Positions 7,877 through 14,871 of a stretch of 18,392 bases of DNA are shown one piece after another (positions within the stretch are counted from its first letter, which is position 1; the number at the start of each line of letters is the position of its first letter). The position numbers were made by a program, and so were the translations under genes. The notes under the pieces were generated by a model that was not told where the DNA came from, did not search any database, and saw only the letters and a program-made list of their open reading frames with translations. This DNA comes from an uncultured Burkholderiales bacterium (GTDB taxonomy: Bacteria > Pseudomonadota > Gammaproteobacteria > Burkholderiales > Burkholderiaceae_C): NCBI GenBank assembly GCA_903926695.1, contig CAIYKK010000292.1, forward strand, positions 1 to 18,392. Direction: 5' to 3'.

Positions 7877-9034
7877 ATGAAACTGTCTAACTTTTTGACT
7901 GAGCACAACGCTGAAATCCTCTCGGAATGGGACCGGTTTGCCCGGCAAACCGCCCCAGCGGGAAGCGATGTGTCTGTGAAGGTGCTGCGCGACCATGCGC
8001 AGGAGTTGCTAACGGCCATCGCCAGCAATATCGAGCTGATGCAGGGCGAGACAAAACCATCCAGAACCTCTAAAAGCTGTCTGTTAGCGCAGGATAAACT
8101 CTACGCCGCCGCCAGCATTCACGGCATGCTGCGCCATCATGGCGGCTTTCACCTCAGAGAGGTGGCGTCGGAGTTTGTCGCCTTGCGGGCGTCCGTGATG
8201 CACCTGTGGCTGCCGCTGGTCAAGAACATGACGCGGGAGCGGTCCTACGAAATGATGGGCTTTAACGAAGCCATCGACGAGGCGCTGAGCGAATCGATCA
8301 ACACGTTTTCGGAGCAGAACGCACGCATCCGGGACACTTTTCTAGCCGTTTTGGGCCACGACCTGAGAACCCCCCTGAACGTGATCACCATGAACGGAGA
8401 GCTCCTCAAAAAGGTGCCGGACGTGCCTGACACCGTTCACGCTTGCGGGGCGCGCATTGTCATCAGCGCGGCGCGCATGGCGCTGATGATCAATGACTTG
8501 CTGGAGTACGGGCGCACGCAGCTCGGCGAGCACCTGGCCCTCAAGCGCCATGCGCTCAATATAGAAAAGGTTTGCCAGGCCATCCTGGACGAGACCCGCG
8601 CCGTGCATCCCGCGCAGGCGTTTGTGCTCAAGGCCTCGGGTGCGGTGACCGGCTCCTTTGATGAGGCCAGGCTGCAGCAGGTTTTTGCCAATCTGCTGTG
8701 CAACGCGGCGCGCTACAGCGAGCCTGACCAGCCCATCACCGTGACCGTCGAGGGCCAGGACAATGCTATTGCGGTGAAGGTTCACAATGTCGGCCCGGTG
8801 ATTCCCGAAAAATCGCTCCAGACGATTTTTGAGCCGCTGGTACAGCTCGCACAGGAGGACGAGTTCTCTGAATTTTCGGAGTCCGCCTCCCACAGCGTGG
8901 GGCTGGGTTTATATATTGCGCGCGAAATCACCGAGGCGCACGGCGGCAGCATCCATGCCGCATCGAGCAGGGAGTCTGGCACCGCCTTTACGGTGCTGCT
9001 GCCGCGAAACAACGATCTAAAGCTTGAGGCTTGA
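7877..9034 (+). CDS. Sensor histidine kinase with RsbRD-type N-terminal domain
   Basis: A 385-residue soluble-looking histidine kinase; no transmembrane segment is seen. Residues ~5-140 resemble the RsbRD N-terminal helical domain (LTEHNAEILSEWDRFA, then LREVASEFVALRASVMHLW), found in stress-response regulators and in kinases with cytoplasmic sensing. The dimerisation/phosphoacceptor helix has H161 in VLGHDLRTPLN. The ATPase domain has an N box (NLLCNAARYS, N272/N276), a G1-like segment NVGPVIP in which Asn takes the usual Asp place, and a G2 box GLGLYIAREI near 342. The last ten residues are a short tail, with no receiver domain. No response regulator gene is adjacent, so it is an orphan kinase here. 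Translation starts downstream of a heptamer repeat array. The gene is convergent with the flavodoxin-like gene, 20 bases apart. Confidence 0.9.
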   Translation: MKLSNFLTEHNAEILSEWDRFARQTAPAGSDVSVKVLRDHAQELLTAIASNIELMQGETKPSRTSKSCLLAQDKLYAAASIHGMLRHHGGFHLREVASEFVALRASVMHLWLPLVKNMTRERSYEMMGFNEAIDEALSESINTFSEQNARIRDTFLAVLGHDLRTPLNVITMNGELLKKVPDVPDTVHACGARIVISAARMALMINDLLEYGRTQLGEHLALKRHALNIEKVCQAILDETRAVHPAQAFVLKASGAVTGSFDEARLQQVFANLLCNAARYSEPDQPITVTVEGQDNAIAVKVHNVGPVIPEKSLQTIFEPLVQLAQEDEFSEFSESASHSVGLGLYIAREITEAHGGSIHAASSRESGTAFTVLLPRNNDLKLEA

Positions 9035-9054
9035 GGCAACGTCCGGGCGTCTGG

Positions 9055-9645
9055 TCACTTGCCGGTGGTACTGCTGAAAAAAGAAGTCACCGGTTTGATC
9101 GTCATGGTCGGGGTGCGGTTGAAAGTGGGCAGCGCGCAGGGCAGGGGCCGAATCAGAATCGGGCTGTTTTCGGCGATCCGTACAGCGTTGCCGAAAGCCT
9201 GCAGCCGCATTGCACAGCTCGGATAATTGACTTCGTGGGGGGTAAATGTGGTGCTCACCACGGGAAAAGAGCCCATCAGCGCGCCAAGCTCGGCAATGAC
9301 CTCGTGTACGCCCCAGTTGTGCGTGACGGAGATCAGGGCCAGATCGGGCAGGCGTTCGCGCATCAGGCTGACAAAGCTGCGCACCGGCCCGGCCAGGCGC
9401 GAGGCCCAGACGGGCGCGACCAGCACGACCGCATCGTACTCGTTGGGCGGCGGGCCGGTGTAGTCGATTTGTGGGTGGCGGTGCAGCCGGGCGTCGAGCA
9501 GGCAGCGCACCCGCCCGCCCAAGCCCATGCGCGGATGGACCTCGCGGATTTCGGCCATCGGCCAGTTTTGCTGCTGGCTGAGCAATTGCGCCAGACGGCG
9601 CGATGTTCCCTTGTGCGAGTAGCTGATCACCAGAATGTCGCTCAT
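9055..9645 (-). CDS. Flavodoxin-like / NAD(P)H-dependent FMN reductase-fold protein
   Basis: A 196-residue protein with a flavodoxin-like start: a first beta strand (DILVISYS) followed by a Ser/Thr-rich FMN phosphate loop, SYSHKGTSRRLA (9-20). A second strand and loop, YDAVVLVAPVWASRLAGPV, resembles the FMN isoalloxazine-contact region. A third strand, LALISVTHNWG, lies where this fold places a further flavin contact. It probably binds FMN and passes electrons in the cytoplasm; the partner is unknown. The start is supported by a strong Shine-Dalgarno sequence (AGGAGG on the minus strand, 9652-9657) six bases upstream. Upstream is an FNR/ANR-like site spaced correctly from a candidate -10, suggesting induction under low oxygen. 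The C-terminal third has few recognisable motifs. Confidence 0.8.
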   Translation of the reverse strand: MSDILVISYSHKGTSRRLAQLLSQQQNWPMAEIREVHPRMGLGGRVRCLLDARLHRHPQIDYTGPPPNEYDAVVLVAPVWASRLAGPVRSFVSLMRERLPDLALISVTHNWGVHEVIAELGALMGSFPVVSTTFTPHEVNYPSCAMRLQAFGNAVRIAENSPILIRPLPCALPTFNRTPTMTIKPVTSFFSSTTGK

Positions 9646-9651
9646 CGTTGG

Positions 9652-9657
9652 CCTCCT
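9652..9657 (-). promoter_or_regulatory. Strong ribosome binding site (AGGAGG) of the flavodoxin-like gene
   Basis: On the minus strand AGGAGG stands six bases before the ATG at 9645. It is one of the best Shine-Dalgarno sequences in the window. Confidence 0.8.
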
Positions 9658-9680
9658 GCGCGTGTGACACTTGCCTTTCC

Positions 9681-9721
9681 ACTTTAGGCGGCTAGAGCGG
9701 GTCAGCGTTGCGCTGGATCAA
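9681..9721 (-). promoter_or_regulatory. Candidate FNR/ANR-activated promoter
   Basis: On the minus strand, TTGATCCAGCGCAA (9721-9708) matches the FNR/ANR consensus TTGAT-N4-ATCAA at 8 of 10 defined bases, with one perfect half-site. It is followed after 21 bases by TAAAGT (9686-9681), a fair -10 hexamer. This puts the box centre near -41 from a start around 9674, the geometry of class II FNR-activated promoters. The leader would be about 29 bases and contain the AGGAGG. The sequence and spacing are seen directly; regulation is inferred. Confidence 0.5.
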
Positions 9722-9749
9722 ATGCAGCAAGTAGTGAAAACGCCCGACT

Positions 9750-10829
9750 TCAGGGTTCGAGCGGCTGATCGCCATCGAACAAACGAGCCAGTCCGCTCGA
9801 CAGCGCCGCGCCTGCACGGCTGTACCCGAGCACGGTGGCGACGCTGTGGTGGCCGGTCATCGCCATCGTTTCGGCCAGCGACATATTTTGCCGACCCGCC
9901 TCCGTCACAAAGCCCGAGCGCAGCGAGTGCGCCGAAAAATCGCCGCTCAAACCCGCCAGTTGACAGCGCTTTTTGACAATATCGCGCACGGAAGCGTCGC
10001 CTAGCGCTTCGCCGATCTGCCCGCCCTTGCGGATTTGCCGAAAGATGCGCCCCTCGGTGATGCCGGAGGCTTGCAGCCAGGCCGCCAGCGCCACGGCGGC
10101 GGCGCCGAGCAGCGGCTTTTCGTTTTCTGGCCGCTGCGCGCCCGATTGATTGGTTTTGGAGTGGGCGAGGGTGTAGCTAAAGCCCTCGGGCAGGCGCTTT
10201 AAAAATTTCATGTCCGCCAACGCCACCTCCGAGCGCCGCCGCCCGCCGCTGGCCCAGGCAAACAGCAGCATGGCGCGGTCGCGCTGACCGCGCAGCGATT
10301 CGTCGCAGGTGGTCAGAATGGCTTGCAGCGGGTCTTTGGTCAGCGCGTCTTTTTTCTGCGGCAGCGCGCCGCGCCGGGCGTAGGCCTTGCGGGTGCGCGA
10401 GAGCAGTTCGCGCACGGGCGCTTCTTGGCACGGGTTTTTCAGTCCGCGCAGCTGGTGCGCCTTGGACAGCACCGCGATGCGGTGAATCAGCGTGTTGTGC
10501 GCCAGCGGCCCCAGCTTTCCCTTAAAGCCAGATTCCACCAGCGCCGCGTCGATGGCGGGCGGCAGTTCGGAGACCAAACCTTTTTCGGTGGTGCGCTCGG
10601 CGTGATCGACGATGAATTGCAGCACGCAGGCCGCTGGCAGCGGCAGCTCAATCTGGCCGCCATAACGCAGACCGAACCACGCCGCCCAATAACGCAGCGC
10701 GCTTCGGTAACTCGCCAGCGTGTTGCGCGATTCGCCTTCACGCAGCAGCTCGGAAATGGCCGCCTGGGTGACATCGTTGAGCGTGGTCGGCTCCAGCGCG
10801 GGAAATGGCAAAAGAATAGGCAAATTCAT
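9750..10829 (-). CDS. Cre-like tyrosine recombinase / site-specific integrase
   Basis: A tyrosine recombinase of about 359 residues counted from the ATG at 10829. The N-terminal core-binding domain (SAM-like, ~30-160) includes SRNTLASYRSALRYWAAWF. The catalytic domain carries the full set: R198 with E201 in GGRRRSEV, K225 in HSKTNQ, H301 and R304 in HSLRSGF, H328 in TGHHS (the Cre Trp position), and the nucleophile Y336 in LGYSRAG. The end, SGLARLFDGD, resembles the end of phage P1 Cre (GAMVRLLEDGD), so a Cre-like subgroup is likely. An upstream in-frame ATG at 10862 would add 11 residues but has no ribosome binding site and lies inside a palindrome. The 10829 start has a weak AAGG. It is divergent from a KfrA-like gene. 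Such enzymes resolve dimers or integrate or excise mobile DNA; no partner site pair is visible in the window. Confidence 0.88.
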   Translation of the reverse strand: MNLPILLPFPALEPTTLNDVTQAAISELLREGESRNTLASYRSALRYWAAWFGLRYGGQIELPLPAACVLQFIVDHAERTTEKGLVSELPPAIDAALVESGFKGKLGPLAHNTLIHRIAVLSKAHQLRGLKNPCQEAPVRELLSRTRKAYARRGALPQKKDALTKDPLQAILTTCDESLRGQRDRAMLLFAWASGGRRRSEVALADMKFLKRLPEGFSYTLAHSKTNQSGAQRPENEKPLLGAAAVALAAWLQASGITEGRIFRQIRKGGQIGEALGDASVRDIVKKRCQLAGLSGDFSAHSLRSGFVTEAGRQNMSLAETMAMTGHHSVATVLGYSRAGAALSSGLARLFDGDQPLEP

Positions 10830-10855
10830 GAACAACAACCTTAAAGATAATTTTT

Positions 10856-10872
10856 CATACATGATATGTATG
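10856..10872. promoter_or_regulatory. Perfect 7-3-7 palindrome in the recombinase promoter region
   Basis: CATACATgatATGTATG lies 27 bases upstream of the recombinase start. On the minus strand it overlaps a weak candidate promoter (TTAGTT, 17 bases, TATCAT), so a protein bound here could repress the recombinase. It may be an operator for the neighbouring KfrA-like protein. Confidence 0.55.
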
Positions 10873-10892
10873 ATGTAATACGCAACTAATTT

Positions 10893-10927
10893 TTTACCAC
10901 CGATAACCTTAACTTATCGGTGGTAAA
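10893..10927. promoter_or_regulatory. Perfect 14-7-14 inverted repeat (operator or recombinase core site)
   Basis: TTTACCACCGATAA and TTATCGGTGGTAAA are perfect inverted 14-base arms around CCTTAAC. The 35-base element sits between the divergent recombinase and KfrA-like genes, 19 bases before the latter's ATG. Plasmid KfrA proteins are known to autoregulate by binding an inverted repeat at their own promoter, so an operator is the first reading. The length and layout also match Cre-type sites (two 13-14 base arms around a short asymmetric spacer), though the sequence is not loxP. If transcribed it would form a strong hairpin just before the KfrA-like ribosome binding site. Confidence 0.7.
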
Positions 10928-10946
10928 GACTATACAAGGAAAAACC

Positions 10947-11903
10947 ATGTCATCCAAAAGTATCCGGGGCATCCAAAGTGAAGATGTGCAGCAAGCCGCC
11001 GACGCGCTGATCGCCGAAGGGCTGCGGCCCACCATTGAGCGCGTGCGCCAGAAAATTGGCCGAGGTTCGCCCAACACCGTCAGCCCGCTGCTGGACGCGT
11101 GGTTCGCCACGCTGGCCGCCCGGCTGGGGCTGGGCGCCATGAAAGACGAAACCAGTCAGCCGCCCGAGCCGGTGCTCAAAGCCGCCGCCGCGCTGTGGGA
11201 AGCGGCCTTGCAGCCCGCCCGCGAAGAAGCCGCGCAGGCGCTGACTCAGGCGTGCCAGGCTCTAGAGGCTGAACGCGCAAATCTGGCGCAAAGGGAAAAC
11301 GATTTTGAGCGCGACAAGCAAGGCTTGACTGCGCGCCAGTTGGCCGCCGATGAAGCGCTACAGGTGGCGCGCAGCCAACTCAGCGACAGCGCCAGCCGTC
11401 TGGAGGAAGCCAGCGCGTTGCTGGGCCGCCGTGAGCGCGACATCGACACACTGCGCGAAAAATTAACAACACGCGAAGCCGAGCGCGATGCAGACCTGCG
11501 CCGCAGCGAAGAGCAAGCCCGCAGCCACGCCGAAGAACGCGCCCGGCTGGAAGCCCGCGCCACGGCCAATGAACACCGGCTGCTCGAAGAGCTGGACCAT
11601 GAGCGCCAGGAAACCAGGCGAGCCAAAGCCGCGTTGGCCGATCAGGAGCGGCGCGCCGCAGTGGCCCACGCCAAACTCGAAACAGAAAATCTGGCGCTGA
11701 ACGCCCGTCTGCAGGATGTAGAGCGTGACTTGAAAACAGGCGACCAAACCCTGGCATCGGCCAGATCACGCACCGGCGAGCTGGAAAATTTGCTGGAGGC
11801 GCAAAAAATGGCTCACGCCACGACGCTCAAGCAGCTCGATGTGCTGCTGGCGCGGGCGCCGAGGAAACCGCTGGCACGGCCAGCAATCCGGCGCCACCTT
11901 TGA
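10947..11903 (+). CDS. KfrA-like DNA-binding coiled-coil protein
   Basis: A 318-residue protein with a KfrA_N-type DNA-binding domain (about 5-60: EDVQQAADALIAEGLRPTIERVRQKIG, then SPNTVSPLLDAWF, a helix-turn-helix with the family's 'GxGSPNTV' type turn). A very long coiled coil of about 200 residues, rich in Ala, Glu, Arg, Gln and Leu, follows, and the tail is basic (RAPRKPLARPAIRRHL). Plasmid KfrA is an autoregulator and may help stable inheritance by forming filament-like multimers. The chromosomal role is unknown. AAGGA at 10936-10940 six bases before the ATG fixes the start; an in-frame GTG at 10920 falls inside the inverted repeat and was not used. The gene is divergent from the recombinase, with two palindromes between them. 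Its stop is three bases from the stop of the convergent ankyrin gene. Confidence 0.85.
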   Translation: MSSKSIRGIQSEDVQQAADALIAEGLRPTIERVRQKIGRGSPNTVSPLLDAWFATLAARLGLGAMKDETSQPPEPVLKAAAALWEAALQPAREEAAQALTQACQALEAERANLAQRENDFERDKQGLTARQLAADEALQVARSQLSDSASRLEEASALLGRRERDIDTLREKLTTREAERDADLRRSEEQARSHAEERARLEARATANEHRLLEELDHERQETRRAKAALADQERRAAVAHAKLETENLALNARLQDVERDLKTGDQTLASARSRTGELENLLEAQKMAHATTLKQLDVLLARAPRKPLARPAIRRHL

Positions 11904-11906
11904 TGT

Positions 11907-12578
11907 TTACCACTGGCCCGCAGGCGTTTTCCCGCGCAGAAATGCGGCGATGGATTCAACAGCCTCGGGCCGATTGGCGCGCTGGGCAAACTCCAGCGCG
12001 GTCAGCCCTTGCAGGTTTTTCAATTTGGGATCGGCGCCTTCTTTGAGAAGGAGCGCGACGGCGGCGGGCGTGCCGTACATCGCGGCCATCATCAAAGGCG
12101 TGGTGCCGTTGGGCGATTCGGCATCAATGTAAGCGCTGTTTTCCAGCAGCAGGCGGATGATGTCGAGCTTTGAGGCGCTGGCCGAGTAATGCAGTGGCGT
12201 CCAGCCGGTCTTGTTGATATCGGCGTCTTTTTTGATGAGCGCTTCAGCCAGCGCCGTATGCCCTTTGATCGCGGCCAGCATGAGCGCGCTCTCGCCGTTG
12301 GCGTTGAGTGCGTTGACATCCGTTTGCGGCCACTCCGTCAGCGTCTGCGCGGCCTTGAGCGAGCCGCTGCCTAAAGCGATCAACAGCCCGTACTGGCCTT
12401 TGGCATCGACGGTGTTGGCATCAAAGCCGCGTGCGAGCAGCGCCTTGATGTCGGCAGGGTTGTCCTGCTCGATGGCCTTGAAAAAATCATCGTAAGAACC
12501 GGCATGGGCCAAGCCGCAGCCCGCCACAACCAAAGCGCAGAGTGACTTTTGAAAGCGCCCTGCCAGCGTGCGAATCAT
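11907..12578 (-). CDS. Periplasmic ankyrin-repeat protein
   Basis: A 223-residue protein with an N-terminal signal peptide (basic start, hydrophobic 10-23, likely cleavage after AHA at 26). Ankyrin repeats fill nearly all the rest, at about 28-58, 59-92, 94-124, 125-156, 157-189 and 190-220. Examples are GESALMLAAIKGHTALAEALIKK and GTTPLMMAAMYGTPAAVALLLK; the second repeat is degenerate. Ankyrin repeats bind proteins; the partner is unknown. Exported bacterial ankyrins such as Pseudomonas AnkB have been linked to catalase activity, but the catalase-like gene here is over 5 kb away on the other strand. The ATG overlaps the tatD stop (ATGA), so it is translated as the last gene of the mltG-tmk-holB-pilZ-tatD operon. 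Confidence 0.85.
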   Translation of the reverse strand: MIRTLAGRFQKSLCALVVAGCGLAHAGSYDDFFKAIEQDNPADIKALLARGFDANTVDAKGQYGLLIALGSGSLKAAQTLTEWPQTDVNALNANGESALMLAAIKGHTALAEALIKKDADINKTGWTPLHYSASASKLDIIRLLLENSAYIDAESPNGTTPLMMAAMYGTPAAVALLLKEGADPKLKNLQGLTALEFAQRANRPEAVESIAAFLRGKTPAGQW

Positions 12579-13372
12579 GCCGTGACTCCCGTGAACAGCT
12601 GCTCAAAATTGCGGCTGGTGGCCTGTGCAATGACTTCGAGCGGCTGCTCCTTGATCTGGGCCAGCTGCTGGGCGACCAACGGCACATAAGACGGATTATT
12701 GGTTTTCCCCCGGTACGGCATCGGTGCCAGATAAGGGCTGTCGGTTTCGATCAGGATGCGCTCCAGCGGCACAAATTTGGCCACGTCGCGGATATCTCCG
12801 GCGCTTTTAAACGTCAGGATGCCGGAAAACGAGATGTAAAAGCCCAAATCCAGCACGGCCCGCGCCACGTCCTGGCTTTCGGTGAAGCAGTGAAACACGC
12901 CTCGGGCCTCGCCGCCCTCGCCCGCTGTTTCGTTTTCTTCTTTCAAAATCGCCAGCGTGTCGCTTGACGCGCTGCGGGTGTGGATCACCAGCGGCTTGGC
13001 GCTCTGGCGTGCGGCGCGGATATGCACCCGAAAACGCTCGCGCTGCCATTCCATATCGGCTACGGCGCGCCCGTTCAGCCGGAAATAGTCCAGCCCCGTT
13101 TCGCCGATGCCGACCACCTTGGGCAGGCTGGCGCGCTGCAGCAGGTCTTCGAGGCTGGGTTCCTGCACGCCTTCGTTGTCCGGGTGAACGCCGACGGTGG
13201 CCCAGAAATTGTCGTGCTGCACGGCCAGCGCATGCACGTCCGCGAACTCTTCGAGCGTGGTGCAGATGCACAGGGCGCGCTCGACCTGCGCCGCCTGCAT
13301 GGCCTGGCGAATCTGCGGCAGCTGCGCCTGCAGCTCGGGAAAGCTCAGATGGCAATGGGAATCGGTGAACAT
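12575..13372 (-). CDS. tatD: TatD-family metal-dependent DNase
   Basis: TatD-type TIM-barrel hydrolases are metal-dependent nucleases (3'-5' exonuclease/AP endonuclease activity in E. coli TatD) in the cytoplasm; the exact paralogue (TatD/YcfH/YjjV) is uncertain, though the context matches ycfH. From the ATG at 13372 the protein has 265 residues, typical for the family. Metal ligands are all present: H6 and H8 (DSHCHL), E91 (GIGETGLDYF), H131 (VIHTRS), H161 (FHCFTES) and D211 (ETDSPYLAP). A TTG at 13387 that overlaps the pilZ stop would add five residues; the ATG gives the standard family N-terminus. The gene lies 11 bases after pilZ and overlaps the ankyrin gene start by four bases. Confidence 0.93.
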   Translation of the reverse strand: MFTDSHCHLSFPELQAQLPQIRQAMQAAQVERALCICTTLEEFADVHALAVQHDNFWATVGVHPDNEGVQEPSLEDLLQRASLPKVVGIGETGLDYFRLNGRAVADMEWQRERFRVHIRAARQSAKPLVIHTRSASSDTLAILKEENETAGEGGEARGVFHCFTESQDVARAVLDLGFYISFSGILTFKSAGDIRDVAKFVPLERILIETDSPYLAPMPYRGKTNNPSYVPLVAQQLAQIKEQPLEVIAQATSRNFEQLFTGVTA

Positions 13373-13383
13373 GATTTTGAAGC

Positions 13384-13758
13384 TCAAATCGTCTGGGTTG
13401 GCCTGTCGGAATTCAGGGCGGCGCCCAAAATCTCTTCAATTTTTAGCTTGAGCAGGCGCGATTTTTCGTCCGACGGAAAGCGGATGCCCACGCCCTGCGT
13501 GCGGTTGCCCGAAGCCTTGGGCGGCGTGACCCAGGCGACTTTTCCGGTCACCGGGTGGCGCTGCGTGTCGTCCAGCAGGGTCAGCAGGACATAAAGATCA
13601 TCACCCAGGTTGTACTCGCGGGGGGTGGGTATAAAAAGGCCGCCATCTTTGAATAATGGAATGTAGGCCGCGTAAAGGGCGGCTTTTTCCTTGATAGCCA
13701 GTTGGACAATGCTGGGCCGCGATGCAGCGGGAGAACCGGGGGGTGGCGATGTGCTCAT
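13384..13758 (-). CDS. pilZ: Type IV pilus assembly protein PilZ
   Basis: A 124-residue single PilZ-domain protein. Its position between holB and tatD matches pilZ of Pseudomonas, where it is needed for type IV pilus formation and works with PilB/FimX partners. The c-di-GMP signature is missing: there is no RxxxR in the N-terminal part, and the usual (D/N)xSxxG place reads KDGGLFIPT. The beta-barrel core is recognisable in LGDDLYVLLTLLDDTQRHPVTGKVAWVTP and GVGIRFPSDE. This fits the PilZ subgroup that does not bind the nucleotide. The first 15 residues are Ser/Pro-rich and probably disordered. It starts 42 bases after holB, the only clear gap in this operon, with a weak ribosome binding site (AAGAAA). 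Confidence 0.9.
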   Translation of the reverse strand: MSTSPPPGSPAASRPSIVQLAIKEKAALYAAYIPLFKDGGLFIPTPREYNLGDDLYVLLTLLDDTQRHPVTGKVAWVTPPKASGNRTQGVGIRFPSDEKSRLLKLKIEEILGAALNSDRPTQTI

Positions 13759-13800
13759 AATTTCTTAGTTTAAAGCGTCTGGATGGTGGGCGTGGGGACT

Positions 13801-14871
13801 TTACCGGGCGTTGAGCGCGGCCCGTGCGCGGCTAACCAGCGATTCGAGCAGCAGCCCTGGGTGATAGGGATGCTCGACGGTGCGGGCAATGGTGTTGAGC
13901 TCTTTCGACCAGCTGGCCAGCGCCGTCAGGCTGGACGCGGGCGCTGCGGGCAGATGCTGCGCCTCAAAAAACCGGGGCGCCGCGCCGACGCGCACGGCCC
14001 ACACATCGTGGCAGAGCTTTTGCAGCGCATCGACGGTTTGAGCGGGCGTCCAGTTGGCCAAAGCGCTGGCATCGCCCCGCGCCATCGCTTGGGGCAAAGC
14101 CTGCCAGTGCTGGGCGGCTTCGGTCGGCGACGTGCCTTGCGCCCAAGCCAGCGCGTCCGCCGGGCGTCCGCCTGCGCCGGTCAGCAGCGTGTGCAGATCG
14201 GCGGCTGCGGGCGGGCGGCTCGGCTTTTTGGCGCTGTCGCCAGTGTTTGAATGAGCCATTTCGCTGTTCAGCCAAGCCAGCGCCTGGTCAAACTCGGGCC
14301 AGATCATGGTGTGGCCCAGGCAGCGGCTGCGTATCGTCGGCAGCAACTGGTGCGCGGCTTCGGTGGCCAAAATGAATTTGACGGCACCGGGCGGCTCTTC
14401 CAGCGTTTTGAGCAGCGTGTTGGCGGTGATGTGGTTCATGCGCTCGGCGGGAAACACCAGCACCACCTTGGTCGTGCCGCGCGAGCGGGTGAACTGGGTG
14501 AAAGAGACGGCTTCGCGGGCCGCATCGACCTTGATTTCTTTGCTGGGCTTGCGCTTTTTGGCGTCCAGATCATCCTGGGTTTTTTCGTCCAGCGGCCAGC
14601 CGAGCGCCAGCGATAAGGTTTCGGGCATCAGCATGCACAGGTCGGCGTGGGTGTGAACATCTACCGCATGGCAGCTGGCGCAGTGGCCGCAAGCGCCCTG
14701 CCCCGTCGCCTGCTCGCACAGCCAGGCGCGTGCCAGCGCCAGCGCCAATTCAAACTGACCCAGCCCGGACGGCCCGCTGAGTAGCCAGGCGTGGCCGCGC
14801 TGGGCGAGTAGGCTTTCTAACTGGATCTGCAGCCAGGGCGCCAACGGCTGGGGCTGATGGGTTGAACTCAT
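13801..14871 (-). CDS. holB: DNA polymerase III delta' subunit
   Basis: Delta' is part of the clamp loader that places the beta clamp on DNA during replication. The 356-residue protein has an AAA+-like first domain with a degenerate P-loop, [12 protein letters not shown], where the usual Lys is Gln. Loss of ATP binding is normal for delta'. A zinc-binding module follows, with C52, C61, C64 and C67 (CGHCASCH). [14 protein letters not shown] lies at 148-161, and the SRC motif near 182-184 is the family's arginine-finger contact. The C-terminal collar domain is poorly conserved. An insertion of charged residues lies around 96-115 ([20 protein letters not shown]). The ATG overlaps the tmk stop by four bases (ATGA). 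Confidence 0.92.
   Translation of the reverse strand: MSSTHQPQPLAPWLQIQLESLLAQRGHAWLLSGPSGLGQFELALALARAWLCEQATGQGACGHCASCHAVDVHTHADLCMLMPETLSLALGWPLDEKTQDDLDAKKRKPSKEIKVDAAREAVSFTQFTRSRGTTKVVLVFPAERMNHITANTLLKTLEEPPGAVKFILATEAAHQLLPTIRSRCLGHTMIWPEFDQALAWLNSEMAHSNTGDSAKKPSRPPAAADLHTLLTGAGGRPADALAWAQGTSPTEAAQHWQALPQAMARGDASALANWTPAQTVDALQKLCHDVWAVRVGAAPRFFEAQHLPAAPASSLTALASWSKELNTIARTVEHPYHPGLLLESLVSRARAALNAR

Noticed and set aside
9061..9094. Bidirectional terminator between the histidine kinase and flavodoxin-like genes
   Set aside because: The CCGGTG/CACCGG arms are only six bases, the loop is over 20 bases, and it lies inside the flavodoxin-like coding end without a proper T-tract.
9017..9682. 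221-codon minus-strand open frame overlapping the flavodoxin-like gene in another frame
   Set aside because: The flavodoxin-like frame has a strong ribosome binding site and flavin-binding motifs. The other product is rich in Arg, Pro and Ala and looks like a frame shadow.
10893..10927. Rho-independent terminator
   Set aside because: The hairpin lies between two genes that diverge, upstream of both, so it has no transcript to end.
10893..10927. XerCD dif site
   Set aside because: dif sites are about 28 bases with imperfect 11-base arms and a 6-base centre; this element has different arms and spacing and shows no dif-like sequence.
10920..10946. Upstream GTG start for the KfrA-like gene
   Set aside because: The GTG lies inside the inverted repeat with no ribosome binding site; the ATG at 10947 has AAGGA at the right distance.
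12807..13355. 182-codon minus-strand open frame inside tatD
   Set aside because: It lies within a complete TatD gene with all its metal ligands, and its own product is Arg/Gly/Ala-rich without motifs.
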